A DNA stretch of 64,000 nucleotides from Buchnera aphidicola (Microlophium carnosum) (GCA_011752475.1 CP048747.1:496001-560000); one strand, 5' to 3'; counted from the stretch's first letter, positions 50,711 through 60,283 are shown. Numbers and translations: made by a program. The notes: generated from the sequence alone by a model not told the origin.

Positions 50711-51655
50711 TTGAACAAGTTAAAAATTATTTTTGCTGGAACAGAATATTTTTCTGCAGAACATTTAAACGCACTAATTGTTTCTTCACATGACGTAATT
50801 GCAGTAATCACTCAACCAGATCGTTCTTCTGGAAGAGGACAAAAAATTATTTTTTCTCCTGTAAAAATTCTATCTATAAATAATCAAATACCTATTTTTC
50901 AGCCTTTAAATTTAAATGATAAAAATTTTCAAAATCAACTATTACAACTTAATGCAGATATAATGATAGTTGTATCCTATGGCAACATAATACCCAAAAT
51001 AATTCTGACTATGTTTCCAAAAGGCTGTATTAATGTTCATGCTTCATTATTACCTAGATGGAGAGGAGCAACTCCAATTCAATCATCAATTTTATATGGT
51101 GATAAAAAAACAGGTATAAGTATCATTAATATGAATGAAAAAATTGACTCTGGTACTATAATACATTCAATAACGTGCAGCATATCATTGAAAGATACTA
51201 CTAAAAGTTTATCTTTAAAACTAATAAAAATTGGAATAAAAGCATTATTAGAAGTTTTAGAAAAAATTATTTCAAATACAATTATTGCAAAAAAACAAGA
51301 TGAAAAAAATGTACTTATATCAAAAAAAATACATAAAAAAGATGCTTTGTTGGACTGGAATTTGCAAGCTAAAAAATTAGAACGTTTAATACGAGCATTT
51401 AATCCATGGCCTGTATGTTATTTTTTCTTGCAAAAAAAAACTATAAGAGTATGGCAATCATCAGTAATTCCGATAGTACAGTCAAATTTTTCTATAGGAG
51501 AAATTATCTGTTCTAATAAAAATGGAATTCAAATAAACACATCTCATCAAATATTAAATATTGAAAAATTACAATTACCTGGAAAAAAAATTATAGATGT
51601 TAAAAATGTAATGCTTTCTCAAAAAAATTTATTTAAAATTGGTACTATTGTATAA
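50711..51655 (+). CDS. fmt: Fmt, methionyl-tRNA formyltransferase
   Basis: Fmt formylates initiator Met-tRNA using 10-formyltetrahydrofolate. The 314 residues match E. coli (315). The start is TTG at 50711 (MNKLKIIFAGTEYFSAEHL); no ATG is near and the alignment starts here. Motifs are IIFAGTEYF, TQPDRSSGRGQ, NVHASLLPRWRGATPIQ (catalytic Asn/His region) and NMNEKIDSGTI with the catalytic Asp. It converges with the alpha operon. Confidence 0.96.
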   Translation: MNKLKIIFAGTEYFSAEHLNALIVSSHDVIAVITQPDRSSGRGQKIIFSPVKILSINNQIPIFQPLNLNDKNFQNQLLQLNADIMIVVSYGNIIPKIILTMFPKGCINVHASLLPRWRGATPIQSSILYGDKKTGISIINMNEKIDSGTIIHSITCSISLKDTTKSLSLKLIKIGIKALLEVLEKIISNTIIAKKQDEKNVLISKKIHKKDALLDWNLQAKKLERLIRAFNPWPVCYFFLQKKTIRVWQSSVIPIVQSNFSIGEIICSNKNGIQINTSHQILNIEKLQLPGKKIIDVKNVMLSQKNLFKIGTIV

Positions 51656-51706
51656 AAAAATATTAATAAATTTATATATATATCAAAACTATGTATATTA
51701 AAAAAT

Positions 51707-51733
51707 AAGCAAACGGTATATCTCCGTTTGCTT
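51707..51733. terminator. hairpin between fmt and rplQ
   Basis: AAGCAAACGG (51707-51716) and CCGTTTGCTT (51724-51733) form a perfect 10-base stem with a 7-base loop. On the minus strand ATTTTTAATA follows, so it fits as the terminator of the alpha ribosomal operon; it may also stop fmt transcription. Confidence 0.8.
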
Positions 51734-51777
51734 GAAAAGCATATTTAATAGATTTTTCTAAAAGAAAAATACAAATG

Positions 51778-52170
51778 TTATGATTCTACGATTTCTTGTT
51801 TTTTATTTTTTTTAACACGATCAACTAATTCGATATAAGCCATTGGAGCTTTATCTCCAGAACGAAATCCACATTTTAAAATACGCGTATAACCACCTAA
51901 TCTACTAAAAAAAAAAGGTCCTAAATTTTTAAATAATTTTACTACTATTACATTATCACGAATACGAGAAAAAACTAATCTTCTATGTGCAATAGTATCT
52001 ATTTTAGATAAAGTAATAAGAGGTTCGACAATACGACGTAGTTCTTTTGCTTTAGCTAGAGTAGTTTTTATAACTTCATATGTAAATAACGAACATGCCA
52101 TATTTTTCAGCATAGCATTAAGATGGGCACTATTACGATTTAATTGACGGCCACTTTTTCGATGACGCAT
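51778..52170 (-). CDS. rplQ: 50S ribosomal protein L17
   Basis: L17 of the large subunit, 130 residues (E. coli 127), starting MRHRKSGRQLNRNSAHLNAM, a near-identical N-terminus. It is the last gene of the alpha operon, 46 bases after rpoA. A ten-base homopolymer near 51907 keeps frame. Confidence 0.98.
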   Translation of the reverse strand: MRHRKSGRQLNRNSAHLNAMLKNMACSLFTYEVIKTTLAKAKELRRIVEPLITLSKIDTIAHRRLVFSRIRDNVIVVKLFKNLGPFFFSRLGGYTRILKCGFRSGDKAPMAYIELVDRVKKNKKQEIVES

Positions 52171-52216
52171 AAATTTATTCCTTCTATTAAGATATTAATA
52201 TAAAATAAAATATAAA

Positions 52217-53206
52217 TTATTCATCTACAATATTTGATGGTGGCCAATTTTCTAATCTCATACCAAGAGATAGACTTCGAGAAGCTAATATATCTTTAAT
52301 TTCAGTTAAAGACTTTTTTCCTAAATTAGGAGTTTTTAAAAGTTCTACTTCAGTTCTTTGCACTAAATCACCAATATAATGTATTGCTTCTGCTTTAAGG
52401 CAATTAGCAGAACGAACCGTTAGTTCTAAATCATCTACTGGACGTAATAAAATAGGTTCAAATGCAGGTTTTACTTCTTTTATTTCAGGTTCACGAACAT
52501 CTCTTAAATCTACAAAAGCTTCTAATTGCTCGGCTAAAATAGTAGCAGCTCTTCGAATTGCTTCTTCTGGATCAATCGTTCCATTTGTTTCCATTTCAAT
52601 AACTAATTTATCTAAATCAGTTCTTTGTTCTACACGTGCAGCTTCTACATTATAAGAAATTCGATCTATAGGACTATAACAAGCATCTACTAATAAACAA
52701 CCTATTGGTCTTGAATCGTCTTCTAAATGAACTCTTGAAGATGCAGGAATGTAACCTCTTCCACGTTGTACTTTTATTCGCATTTTAATAGAAGCACTAT
52801 CGTAAGTTAAATGACAAATCATATGTTCTGGTTTAATAATTTCGACATCACCATCATGTATGATATCTGCAGCAGTAACAGAACCAATTCCAGATTTATT
52901 CAATGTAAGAAAAGCTTCGTCTTTTCCATATACTTTTACAGATAATCCTTTTAAATTTAACAATATTTCTAAAATATCTTCTTGTACACCCTCTTTAGCA
53001 CTATATTCATGCAACACTCCATCAATTTCAACTTCAGTTACTGCACATCCTGGCATAGAAGATAGAAGAATTCTACGAAGTGCGTTTCCAAGTGTATGAC
53101 CAAATCCTCTTTCTAATGGTTCTAAAGTTACTTTAGTATGAGTTGCACTAATTTGCTCGATATCAACTAAACGCGGTTTCAAAAAATCTATAATAGAATT
53201 CTGCAT
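52217..53206 (-). CDS. rpoA: RNA polymerase alpha subunit
   Basis: RpoA forms the dimer that assembles RNA polymerase and contacts promoter DNA. The 329 residues equal E. coli. The N-terminal assembly domain has ERGFGHTLGNALRRILLSSM; the C-terminal domain (about 250-329) has LLRPVDDLELTVRSANCLKA and TPNLGKKSLTEIKDILASR, the DNA- and activator-contacting helices. Conservation is very high. The polymerase it belongs to would be the agent of any slippage at the recB and ispA tracts. Confidence 0.99.
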   Translation of the reverse strand: MQNSIIDFLKPRLVDIEQISATHTKVTLEPLERGFGHTLGNALRRILLSSMPGCAVTEVEIDGVLHEYSAKEGVQEDILEILLNLKGLSVKVYGKDEAFLTLNKSGIGSVTAADIIHDGDVEIIKPEHMICHLTYDSASIKMRIKVQRGRGYIPASSRVHLEDDSRPIGCLLVDACYSPIDRISYNVEAARVEQRTDLDKLVIEMETNGTIDPEEAIRRAATILAEQLEAFVDLRDVREPEIKEVKPAFEPILLRPVDDLELTVRSANCLKAEAIHYIGDLVQRTEVELLKTPNLGKKSLTEIKDILASRSLSLGMRLENWPPSNIVDE

Positions 53207-53234
53207 ATTATCCTCTCTTTAATAATTAACTTTA

Positions 53235-53855
53235 TTATTTAGAATAAAGTTCAATAATTAAGTATTCATTAATTTCTGCGGATAAATCAGAACGTTCAGG
53301 AAATCTTTTAAAAATACCTTCCATTTTAGTTGGATTAACTTCTAACCAAATTGGTTTTTCTCTTTGTTCAACAAGTTCTAAAGCTGCTTTTATTCGTGAT
53401 TGATTTTTAGATTTATTTCTAATAGAAATTAGATCATTAGGAGACACTTGATATGAAGCAATATTAACAACTTTATTATTTACCATAATAGATTTATGAT
53501 TAATTAATTGTCTTGCTTCAGAACGAGTACAACCAAAACCCATACGATAAACTACATTATCTAATCTAGATTCTAGTAACTGTAATAAATTTGCTCCGGT
53601 ATTGCCTTTTAAACTAGCTGCTAGTTTATAATATATTTTAAATTGTCTTTCTAAAATACCGTATAAACGACGCACTTTTTGTTTTTCACGCAATTGAATC
53701 GCATAATCAGATAATCTAGGTTTTCGAATACCATGTTGTCCAGGAGGCTGTTCTAATTTACATTTTGATTCTATTGGACGGAGTCCTGATTTAAGAAATA
53801 AATCAGTACCTTCACGTCGACTTAATTTTAATTTCGGGCCTAAATATTTTGCCAT
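53235..53855 (-). CDS. rpsD: 30S ribosomal protein S4
   Basis: S4 is a primary 16S-binding protein and, in E. coli, represses translation of the alpha operon by binding its leader. I use ATG 53855 (MAKYLGPKLKLSRREGTDLF), 206 residues as in E. coli; the frame runs 4 codons further. The S4 domain is visible around RLDNVVYRMGFGCTRSEARQ. Confidence 0.98.
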   Translation of the reverse strand: MAKYLGPKLKLSRREGTDLFLKSGLRPIESKCKLEQPPGQHGIRKPRLSDYAIQLREKQKVRRLYGILERQFKIYYKLAASLKGNTGANLLQLLESRLDNVVYRMGFGCTRSEARQLINHKSIMVNNKVVNIASYQVSPNDLISIRNKSKNQSRIKAALELVEQREKPIWLEVNPTKMEGIFKRFPERSDLSAEINEYLIIELYSK

Positions 53856-53880
53856 GTTGTTCTCCAAGAATCCCTAAAAA

Positions 53881-54276
53881 TCATACTCGACGTTTTTTGG
53901 GAGGACGGCAACCATTATGAGGAATCGGTGTCACATCAGTGATATTTGTAATACGAAATCCAGCTGCATTTAAAGCTCGAATTGTAGATTCTCTACCTGG
54001 ACCTGGACCTTTAACCATCACCTCTAAATTTTTTATACCATAGTCTTTTACTATTTCTGCACAACGTTCGGCGGCAACTTGTGCTGCAAAAGGAGTAGAT
54101 TTTCGAGAACCTCTAAAACCAGAACCTCCAGAAGTTGCCCAACCTAAAGCATTACCTTGTCTATCAGTAATAGTCACAATGGTGTTGTTAAAAGATGCAT
54201 GAATATGAGCTATTCCATCTAAAATTTGTTTTTTTACTCGTTTACGCGTACGAACAGATACTGAATTTTTTACCAT
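53881..54276 (-). CDS. rpsK: 30S ribosomal protein S11
   Basis: S11 of the 30S platform, 131 residues (E. coli 129). AHIHASFNNTIVTITDRQGN and VKGPGPGRESTIRALNAAG are diagnostic. It lies between rpsM and rpsD in the alpha operon. Confidence 0.99.
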   Translation of the reverse strand: MVKNSVSVRTRKRVKKQILDGIAHIHASFNNTIVTITDRQGNALGWATSGGSGFRGSRKSTPFAAQVAAERCAEIVKDYGIKNLEVMVKGPGPGRESTIRALNAAGFRITNITDVTPIPHNGCRPPKKRRV

Positions 54277-54292
54277 GATTAATCTTACCTAA

Positions 54293-54649
54293 TTATTTTT
54301 TTATTGGTTTTCGAGGACCTTTACAAGTTCTAGCATTAGTTTTAGTTCTTTGTCCATGTACTGGAAGACTTCTACGATGACGCAGACCACGATAACAACT
54401 TAGATCAATTAGACGCTTAATATTGAGAGTTCTTTCTCTTCTTAAATCACCTTCAATAACATATTTTGCAACATGTGTTCTTAAAAGGTCAATTTGTTCT
54501 TCATTTAAATCTATAATCTTAGAGTATTCAGAAATATTTGTAATAGAACAAATTTCTTTAGAACGTTTTCTACCAATTCCATATATTGCAGTTAATGCAA
54601 TTAAAGTATGTTTATGTTCAGGAATATTAATACCTGCAATACGTGCCAT
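54293..54649 (-). CDS. rpsM: 30S ribosomal protein S13
   Basis: S13 of the 30S head, 118 residues as in E. coli. MARIAGINIPEHKHTLIALT and the basic tail with GQRTKTNARTCKGPRK are typical. It is the first gene of the alpha operon; in E. coli the S4 operator overlaps its leader (54650-54740 here), but I could not confirm the pseudoknot by eye. Confidence 0.98.
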   Translation of the reverse strand: MARIAGINIPEHKHTLIALTAIYGIGRKRSKEICSITNISEYSKIIDLNEEQIDLLRTHVAKYVIEGDLRRERTLNIKRLIDLSCYRGLRHRRSLPVHGQRTKTNARTCKGPRKPIKK

Positions 54650-54740
54650 ATTATAAGACCTTATGAATATATTTTACATGTATTTATAAAATTAAAGATA
54701 ATAATTAATACTAAAAAAATATTTCAATTAATAAAAATTA

Positions 54741-54857
54741 TCAACCCTGACGCTGTTTATGTTTTGGATCATTGCTACAAATAACTCTTACAACATTATT
54801 TCTTCTTATTATTTTACAATTTCGACAAAGTATTTTTACAGAAGCTTGTACCTTCAT
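54741..54857 (-). CDS. rpmJ: 50S ribosomal protein L36
   Basis: A 38-residue protein, MKVQASVKILCRNCKIIRRN followed by NVVRVICSNDPKHKQRQG. It keeps the zinc ribbon (Cys11, Cys14, Cys27, His33), so it is the zinc-binding form. It lies between secY and rpsM, as in E. coli. Confidence 0.97.
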   Translation of the reverse strand: MKVQASVKILCRNCKIIRRNNVVRVICSNDPKHKQRQG

Positions 54858-54889
54858 TTTGTACCCTTGAATTTTCTTATATAAAATAT

Positions 54890-56203
54890 TTAGTTTAAAT
54901 TAGCTTTTTTTAGCATAGATTCATATTGATTAGACATTATCAGTGTTTGAATTTGAGTAATAAAATCCATAATAACTACTACAACAATTAACAATGAAGT
55001 CCCACCAAAATAAAAAGGAACATTCATAGCGCTTCGCATAAATTCTGGGATTAAACAAATAAATGTAATATACAAAGAACCAAATAATGTTAATCTTAAC
55101 ATAATTTTATTAATATATTTTGCTGTTTGTTCACCAGGTCTAATTCCTGAAATAAAAGCTCCTGATTTCTTTAAATTATCTGCTGTTTCACGGGGATTAA
55201 ATACTAAACTTGTATAAAAAAAACAAAAAAATACTATTGCAGATATATATAAAATTAAATATAAGGATTGATTAGGTTGCAAATAAAATGATATGGTTTT
55301 TAACCACTCGTTATTTACTTTAAACCAAGATATAATAGTTGGAGGAAATAGAACAATACTAGAAGCAAAAATTGCAGGTATAACACCAGACATATTAATT
55401 TTTAAAGGTAAATGAGTACTTTGAGCGGAATAGATACGTCGACCTTGTTGACGCTGTGCATAATGTACAATAATTTTTCTCTGTCCTCTTTCCATAAAGA
55501 CAACAAGAAAAATCACTAAAAAAATTAATAGTAAAATAAATAAAAACAATGCAAGATGTAAATCCCCTTGTCTAGTTTTTTCAATAGTATTTCCGATAGC
55601 TGATGGTAATCCAGCTATAATTCCTATAAAAATAATGATTGAAATACCATTACCAATACCATATTCTGTAATTAATTCCCCTAACCACATTAAAAACATA
55701 GTACCCGTTACTAAACTTATAATAGCAATTAAATAAAAACAAAAATCAGTATTTATTATAATTGCATGCATTCCTGTTGTATTAGGAAGTGTAGTAGCAA
55801 TTCCAATAGACTGCACAAGAGCTAAGACTAAAGTGGCATATCTAGTATACTGATTGATTTTATGGCGTCCAGATTCTCCTTCTTTTTTGATTTCAGATAA
55901 AGTGGGATATACTAATGTAAGTAGTTGAATAATAATAGAAGCTGATATATAGGGCATGATTCCTAAAGCAAAAATAGAAGCACGACTTAAAGCACCACCA
56001 GAAAACATATTAAACATATCAACAATAGTGCCTTTTTGTTCGTTCAATATTTTAGATAAAATCGTAGTATTAATTCCAGGAATCGGAATAAAAGAACCAA
56101 TACGAAAAACGATGATAGCTACTATTAGAAAAATAATTCTCTGTTTTAGTTCACTAAAACTTTTTTTATTATTTTTAAAATTTAATCCTAATTTCTTAAC
56201 CAT
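54890..56203 (-). CDS. secY: SecY, protein translocase channel
   Basis: SecY is the channel of the Sec translocon in the inner membrane. The 437 residues match E. coli (443), with about ten membrane segments. The plug and lateral gate regions include NMFSGGALSRASIFALGIMP and the cytoplasmic loops GERGQRKI-like MERGQRKIIVHYAQRQQGRR and FNPRETADNLKKSGAFI. It is in the spc operon between rplO and rpmJ. Confidence 0.98.
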   Translation of the reverse strand: MVKKLGLNFKNNKKSFSELKQRIIFLIVAIIVFRIGSFIPIPGINTTILSKILNEQKGTIVDMFNMFSGGALSRASIFALGIMPYISASIIIQLLTLVYPTLSEIKKEGESGRHKINQYTRYATLVLALVQSIGIATTLPNTTGMHAIIINTDFCFYLIAIISLVTGTMFLMWLGELITEYGIGNGISIIIFIGIIAGLPSAIGNTIEKTRQGDLHLALFLFILLLIFLVIFLVVFMERGQRKIIVHYAQRQQGRRIYSAQSTHLPLKINMSGVIPAIFASSIVLFPPTIISWFKVNNEWLKTISFYLQPNQSLYLILYISAIVFFCFFYTSLVFNPRETADNLKKSGAFISGIRPGEQTAKYINKIMLRLTLFGSLYITFICLIPEFMRSAMNVPFYFGGTSLLIVVVVIMDFITQIQTLIMSNQYESMLKKANLN

Positions 56204-56213
56204 TATTTACGGC

Positions 56214-56648
56214 TTATCCTTCCACTTTGCCACCAGAATTTTCAATTGCAGAACGAGCACCTTTAGTAACACGTAAACCTCGAATGATTAAGGATGCTTT
56301 TAATTTCCCTGCAAGAATTATCTTGGCATATTTGATATTTTTTTTGATAATATTTTCTTGTTTTAATATATTAAGATCAATAATGTTTGTAGATAAATTT
56401 GATAAATCTGATAAACGAACTTCCGTTGTAATATTTTTTTTTCTAGAATTAAAACCAAACTTAGGAAGTCTTCTATATAAAGGCATTTGTCCTCCTTCGA
56501 AACCACGACGAATACTACTTCCTGTTCTAGATTTTTGACCTTTATGACCGCGACCAGAAGTTTTTCCAAATCCCGAACCGATACCACGACCTAATCTTTT
56601 TTGATTTTGACGCGCTCCGTTTGCTGGAGAAAGAGTATTTAAATGCAT
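56214..56648 (-). CDS. rplO: 50S ribosomal protein L15
   Basis: L15, 144 residues as in E. coli. MHLNTLSPANGARQNQKRLG and the Gly/Arg-rich GRGIGSGFGKTSGRGHKGQK extension are diagnostic. It precedes secY by 10 bases. Confidence 0.98.
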   Translation of the reverse strand: MHLNTLSPANGARQNQKRLGRGIGSGFGKTSGRGHKGQKSRTGSSIRRGFEGGQMPLYRRLPKFGFNSRKKNITTEVRLSDLSNLSTNIIDLNILKQENIIKKNIKYAKIILAGKLKASLIIRGLRVTKGARSAIENSGGKVEG

Positions 56649-56651
56649 ATT

Positions 56652-56831
56652 TTATTCCTCTTGTATTTTTAAAAGATAAGAAATTTTTTTAATCATTCCT
56701 TGAATGGATGGTGTATCTTCACGTACAACAGTATGTCCGATATAACGTAATCCAAGTCCAATCAATGTTTTTTTATGCTTAGGCAATCTTCCTATGGCAC
56801 TTTTTATTTGAGTGATTTTTATATTTTTCAT
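56652..56831 (-). CDS. rpmD: 50S ribosomal protein L30
   Basis: A 59-residue protein, MKNIKITQIKSAIGRLPKHK then KTLIGLGLRYIGHTVVREDT, the length and pattern of L30. It lies between rpsE and rplO, with 3 bases to the rplO ATG. Confidence 0.96.
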   Translation of the reverse strand: MKNIKITQIKSAIGRLPKHKKTLIGLGLRYIGHTVVREDTPSIQGMIKKISYLLKIQEE

Positions 56832-56841
56832 TAAATATAAT

Positions 56842-57345
56842 TTATCCTAATATATCTTTAATACGTTTATTTCTTTTAGCAGCTATCATTTCTGGAGATT
56901 TCATGTTAACTAAACCATTCATAGTAGCTCGTACTACATTGATTGGATTAGTAGAACCATAAGTTTTGGCTAACACATTATGTATTCCTGCTACCTCTAA
57001 AACTGCACGCATAGCTCCTCCCGCAATAATTCCAGTTCCATCAGAAGCAGGCTTCATAAAAATATTTGACCCAGTATGAGAGCCTTTTAATGAATGTTGT
57101 AAAGTTTTATTAACTAACGGTATCGTAATCATGTTACGTCTAGCCTTTTCCATAGCTTTCTGAATAGCTGCAGGGACTTCTCGCGCTTTTCCATAACCAA
57201 AACCAACTCGTCCATCTCCATTTCCTACGACAGTTAATGCTGTAAAAGAAAATATACGACCACCTTTAACAGTTTTTGAAACACGATTGACTGTAATTAA
57301 TTTTTCTTGTAAATCACTATTATTTTTTTTTTCAATATTAGACAT
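56842..57345 (-). CDS. rpsE: 30S ribosomal protein S5
   Basis: S5, 167 residues as in E. coli, important for decoding accuracy. VGNGDGRVGFGYGKAREVPA and ATMNGLVNMKSPEMIAAKR are diagnostic. A ten-base A tract near the 5' end (57323-57332) keeps frame. Confidence 0.98.
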   Translation of the reverse strand: MSNIEKKNNSDLQEKLITVNRVSKTVKGGRIFSFTALTVVGNGDGRVGFGYGKAREVPAAIQKAMEKARRNMITIPLVNKTLQHSLKGSHTGSNIFMKPASDGTGIIAGGAMRAVLEVAGIHNVLAKTYGSTNPINVVRATMNGLVNMKSPEMIAAKRNKRIKDILG

Positions 57346-57360
57346 TCTGTAATTTTCGCC

Positions 57361-57729
57361 TTAAAACTTTAGTCCAACTTCACGTGCAGATTCAGCTAAA
57401 ACTTGTATACGACCATGATATTTAAAACCAGATCGATCAAAAGAAACACGATCTATTCCTTTTGACAAAGCGCGTTCTGCAATAATTTTGCCTATTTTTT
57501 CTGCAGCTTCTTTATTTCCTGTATATTTCAAACTGCGATTGATTTTTTTTTCTAACGTTGAAGCAAATGCTAATACTTTCGATTCTGCAGAAGAAATTAT
57601 TTGAGCATACATATGACGTGAAGTACGATGTACAACTAATCGAATAGCACCTAATTTTTTAATTTTACAACGTGTTTTTATAGAACGGCGTATACGAGAA
57701 ATTATTTTATTTTTACTGGAAAAGACCAT
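57361..57729 (-). CDS. rplR: 50S ribosomal protein L18
   Basis: L18 binds 5S rRNA. It has 122 residues, five more than E. coli (117), all at the N-terminus. LGAIRLVVHRTSRHMYAQII and KGIDRVSFDRSGFKYHGRIQ are conserved. Confidence 0.97.
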   Translation of the reverse strand: MVFSSKNKIISRIRRSIKTRCKIKKLGAIRLVVHRTSRHMYAQIISSAESKVLAFASTLEKKINRSLKYTGNKEAAEKIGKIIAERALSKGIDRVSFDRSGFKYHGRIQVLAESAREVGLKF

Positions 57730-57731
57730 TT

Positions 57732-58268
57732 TTATTTCTTTTTAGCCTCTTTTATACGTACGATTTCATCTGAATATCGTATACCTTTTCCTTTATAAGG
57801 TTCTGGTATACGATAGGAACGTAAATTAGCTGCAATTTGTCCGACTAATTGTTTATCTATTCCTTGAATAATAATTTCTGTCGGAGATGGATTTTCTGCA
57901 TTAATACCTTTAGGTAGATAATATGTAATTATATGAGAATAACCTAATGACATATTGATTATCTCGCCTTTTGTTATTGAAACACGATAACCAACTCCAG
58001 ATAATTGTAATTTTTTACTAAATTTTTTAGAAACACCTATAATCATAGAATTGACAAGAGCTCTTGAAGTTCCTGCGTGCGCCCAACTATTAGAAAAACC
58101 TGAATGTGGCGAAAAAATTATTTTATTATTTAAATATTCAATTTTAACTGATTCATGAATAGTACGTGAAAGATGACCATATTTTCCTTTAATTGATATA
58201 TCCTGCAAATTTAATTGAATACTAATATCGGAAGGAACAACAATTGGACATTTAGCAACACGAGACAT
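57732..58268 (-). CDS. rplF: 50S ribosomal protein L6
   Basis: L6, 178 residues (E. coli 177), part of the factor-binding region. MSRVAKCPIVVPSDISIQLN and the C-terminal RIPEPYKGKGIRYSDEIVRI are typical. It is 2 bases from rplR. Confidence 0.98.
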   Translation of the reverse strand: MSRVAKCPIVVPSDISIQLNLQDISIKGKYGHLSRTIHESVKIEYLNNKIIFSPHSGFSNSWAHAGTSRALVNSMIIGVSKKFSKKLQLSGVGYRVSITKGEIINMSLGYSHIITYYLPKGINAENPSPTEIIIQGIDKQLVGQIAANLRSYRIPEPYKGKGIRYSDEIVRIKEAKKK

Positions 58269-58278
58269 TCTTCCTCCA

Positions 58279-58671
58279 TTAAGCTACATAACAAATAATT
58301 TCACCGCCAAGACCTGCTTGACGAGCTACTCGGTCTGTCATAACTCCTTTAGAAGTAGAAATTACTGCTATTCCTAAACCGGACATAACCTTAGGCAAAT
58401 TATTTTTATTTTTATATATTCGTAAACTAGGACGACTAATACGTTGGATCATTTCTACTACTGGTTTTCCTTGAAAATATTTTAGAACTACTTCTAATTC
58501 TAATTTCACATTACCCAAAATCTTATAATCTTGAATATAACCTTCTTTTTTTAATAATTTAATAATTGATTGTTTTAATCTGGATAAAGGCATTTTAACA
58601 GAATATTTATTAGCTGATTGACCATTTCGAATACGAGTCAACATATCTGCTACCGGGTCTTGCATGCTCAT
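58279..58671 (-). CDS. rpsH: 30S ribosomal protein S8
   Basis: S8 is a primary 16S-binding protein and the E. coli translational repressor of the spc operon. I use ATG 58671 (MSMQDPVADMLTRIRNGQSA), 130 residues as in E. coli; the frame continues 4 codons upstream. The C-terminal ISTSKGVMTDRVARQAGLGG is conserved. Confidence 0.98.
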   Translation of the reverse strand: MSMQDPVADMLTRIRNGQSANKYSVKMPLSRLKQSIIKLLKKEGYIQDYKILGNVKLELEVVLKYFQGKPVVEMIQRISRPSLRIYKNKNNLPKVMSGLGIAVISTSKGVMTDRVARQAGLGGEIICYVA

Positions 58672-58701
58672 TTTAAACTCCAAAACCTAAAAAAGTGTAT
58701 T

Positions 58702-59007
58702 TTACCAACTTGCTTTTTTTAAACCAGGTATTTCACCTTTCATAGCAGCTTCTCTGACTTTGATACGACTCAATCCAAATTTACGCAAAAAAGCGTGTGG
58801 ACGACCTGTTTGACGACATCTATTTCTCTGACGCGATGGACTGGAATCACGTGGAAAAGATTGCAGCTTAAGAACTGCATTCCAACGTTCTTCCTCTGTC
58901 AAATTCATGTTAGAAATAATATTTTTTAGTTCATTACGTTGTGTATAAAATTTATTAGCTAGTTTTATACGTTTTACTTCACGTGCTTTCATTGATTGTT
59001 TAGCCAT
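58702..59007 (-). CDS. rpsN: 30S ribosomal protein S14
   Basis: S14 of the 30S head. I use ATG 59007 (MAKQSMKAREVKRIKLANKF), 101 residues exactly as in E. coli; the 26 codons before it overlap rplE and are not homologous. It is the long form without the zinc Cys pairs. RDSSPSRQRNRCRQTGRPH is diagnostic. Confidence 0.98.
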   Translation of the reverse strand: MAKQSMKAREVKRIKLANKFYTQRNELKNIISNMNLTEEERWNAVLKLQSFPRDSSPSRQRNRCRQTGRPHAFLRKFGLSRIKVREAAMKGEIPGLKKASW

Positions 59008-59020
59008 TGCATAGCCTTTT

Positions 59021-59560
59021 TTACTTACGAAAAGGAAAATTAAAAGCAGATAATAATAAACGAGCTTCATGATCAGATTTAGCACTAGTAGTTATTGTTA
59101 CGTCTAATCCACGAACTCGATCAATTTTATCATAATCAATTTCAGGAAAAATAATTTGCTCCCGTATTCCAAAACTATAATTTCCTTGTCCATCAAAAGA
59201 ATTGCTTGATAATCCACGAAAATCACGAATACGCGGAACAGCAATAATAATTAAACGCTCAAAAAAATCCCATTTTTTCTGACCACGTAGTGTAACTTTG
59301 CATCCAATAGGATAACCTTGTCGAATTTTAAAACCAGCAACAGATTTACGAGCTTTAGTAATTAGTGGTTTTTGTCCGGATATCGCTGTTAAATCTAAAA
59401 TAGCATTATCTAAAATTTTTTTATCAGAAGCAGCAGCACCCACACCCATATTTAAGGTTATTTTATCAATTTTAGGAACTTGCATAACAGAACTGTAATT
59501 TAGTTTAACCATAAGCTGTTTGATGACTTTTGACTTATAATAATTATATAATGTTGCCAT
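59021..59560 (-). CDS. rplE: 50S ribosomal protein L5
   Basis: L5 binds 5S rRNA and contacts the P-site tRNA. I choose the second of two tandem ATG codons (59560; MATLYNYYKSKVIKQLM), giving 179 residues as in E. coli. VMQVPKIDKITLNMGVGAA and FNFPFRK at the end are typical. Confidence 0.98.
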   Translation of the reverse strand: MATLYNYYKSKVIKQLMVKLNYSSVMQVPKIDKITLNMGVGAAASDKKILDNAILDLTAISGQKPLITKARKSVAGFKIRQGYPIGCKVTLRGQKKWDFFERLIIIAVPRIRDFRGLSSNSFDGQGNYSFGIREQIIFPEIDYDKIDRVRGLDVTITTSAKSDHEARLLLSAFNFPFRK

Positions 59561-59577
59561 CATATTACTCCAAACTA

Positions 59578-59889
59578 TTAAATCGTTTTACTATTAGATT
59601 TAAAAAACCGAACTTTTTTTCCTTCTTCAAATCTAAAACCAATACGATCTGATTTATTAGATTCAGGATTCAAAATAGCAATGTTTGATATGTGAATAGG
59701 TGCTTCTTTTTCTATAATACCGCCACTTTTGTTTTGAGATGGAACTGGTTTTTGATGTTTTTTAATTAAATTTAATCCCTTAATAATCACTTTATTTAAA
59801 GATAAAAAATTTTTTATAGTTCCTGTTTTTCCTTTATCTTTTCCCGTTAATATAATAACTGTATCATTCCGGCGCAATTTTGATGCCAT
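59578..59889 (-). CDS. rplX: 50S ribosomal protein L24
   Basis: L24, an assembly initiator protein, 103 residues (E. coli 104). LRRNDTVIILTGKDKGKTGT is the KOW motif; GIIEKEAPIHISNIAILNP is conserved. Confidence 0.98.
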   Translation of the reverse strand: MASKLRRNDTVIILTGKDKGKTGTIKNFLSLNKVIIKGLNLIKKHQKPVPSQNKSGGIIEKEAPIHISNIAILNPESNKSDRIGFRFEEGKKVRFFKSNSKTI

Positions 59890-59914
59890 TTTTTATTCCT
59901 TCTAGATTGTATTA

Positions 59915-60283
59915 CTAAAGAACTTCAGGAGCTAGCGAAATAATTTTCATAAACTTTTCTGTTCTTAATTCACGAGTAACAGGTCCAAAAATACGAGTTC
60001 CAATAGGTTGTTCATTATTGTTTAGTACAACACAAGAATTCGTATCAAATCGAATAACAGAACCATCAGATCGTCTAACTCCTTTTTTAGTTCTCACTAC
60101 TACTGCTTTAAGAACTTCTCCTTTTTTTACTTTTCCCCTAGGTATTGCTTCTTTAATTGTAATTTTAATAACATCACCGATGCCTGCATAACGACGACGC
60201 GAACCACCTAAAACTTTGATACACATTGCAGATCGTGCACCAGAATTATCAGCTACATGAAGAATAGTTTGTTCTTGAATCAT
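59915..60283 (-). CDS. rplN: 50S ribosomal protein L14
   Basis: L14, 122 residues (E. coli 123). MIQEQTILHVADNSGARSAM and LGGSRRRYAGIGDVIKITIK are diagnostic. It is the first gene of the spc operon, after a 135-base spacer from rpsQ that holds a promoter candidate. Confidence 0.98.
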   Translation of the reverse strand: MIQEQTILHVADNSGARSAMCIKVLGGSRRRYAGIGDVIKITIKEAIPRGKVKKGEVLKAVVVRTKKGVRRSDGSVIRFDTNSCVVLNNNEQPIGTRIFGPVTRELRTEKFMKIISLAPEVL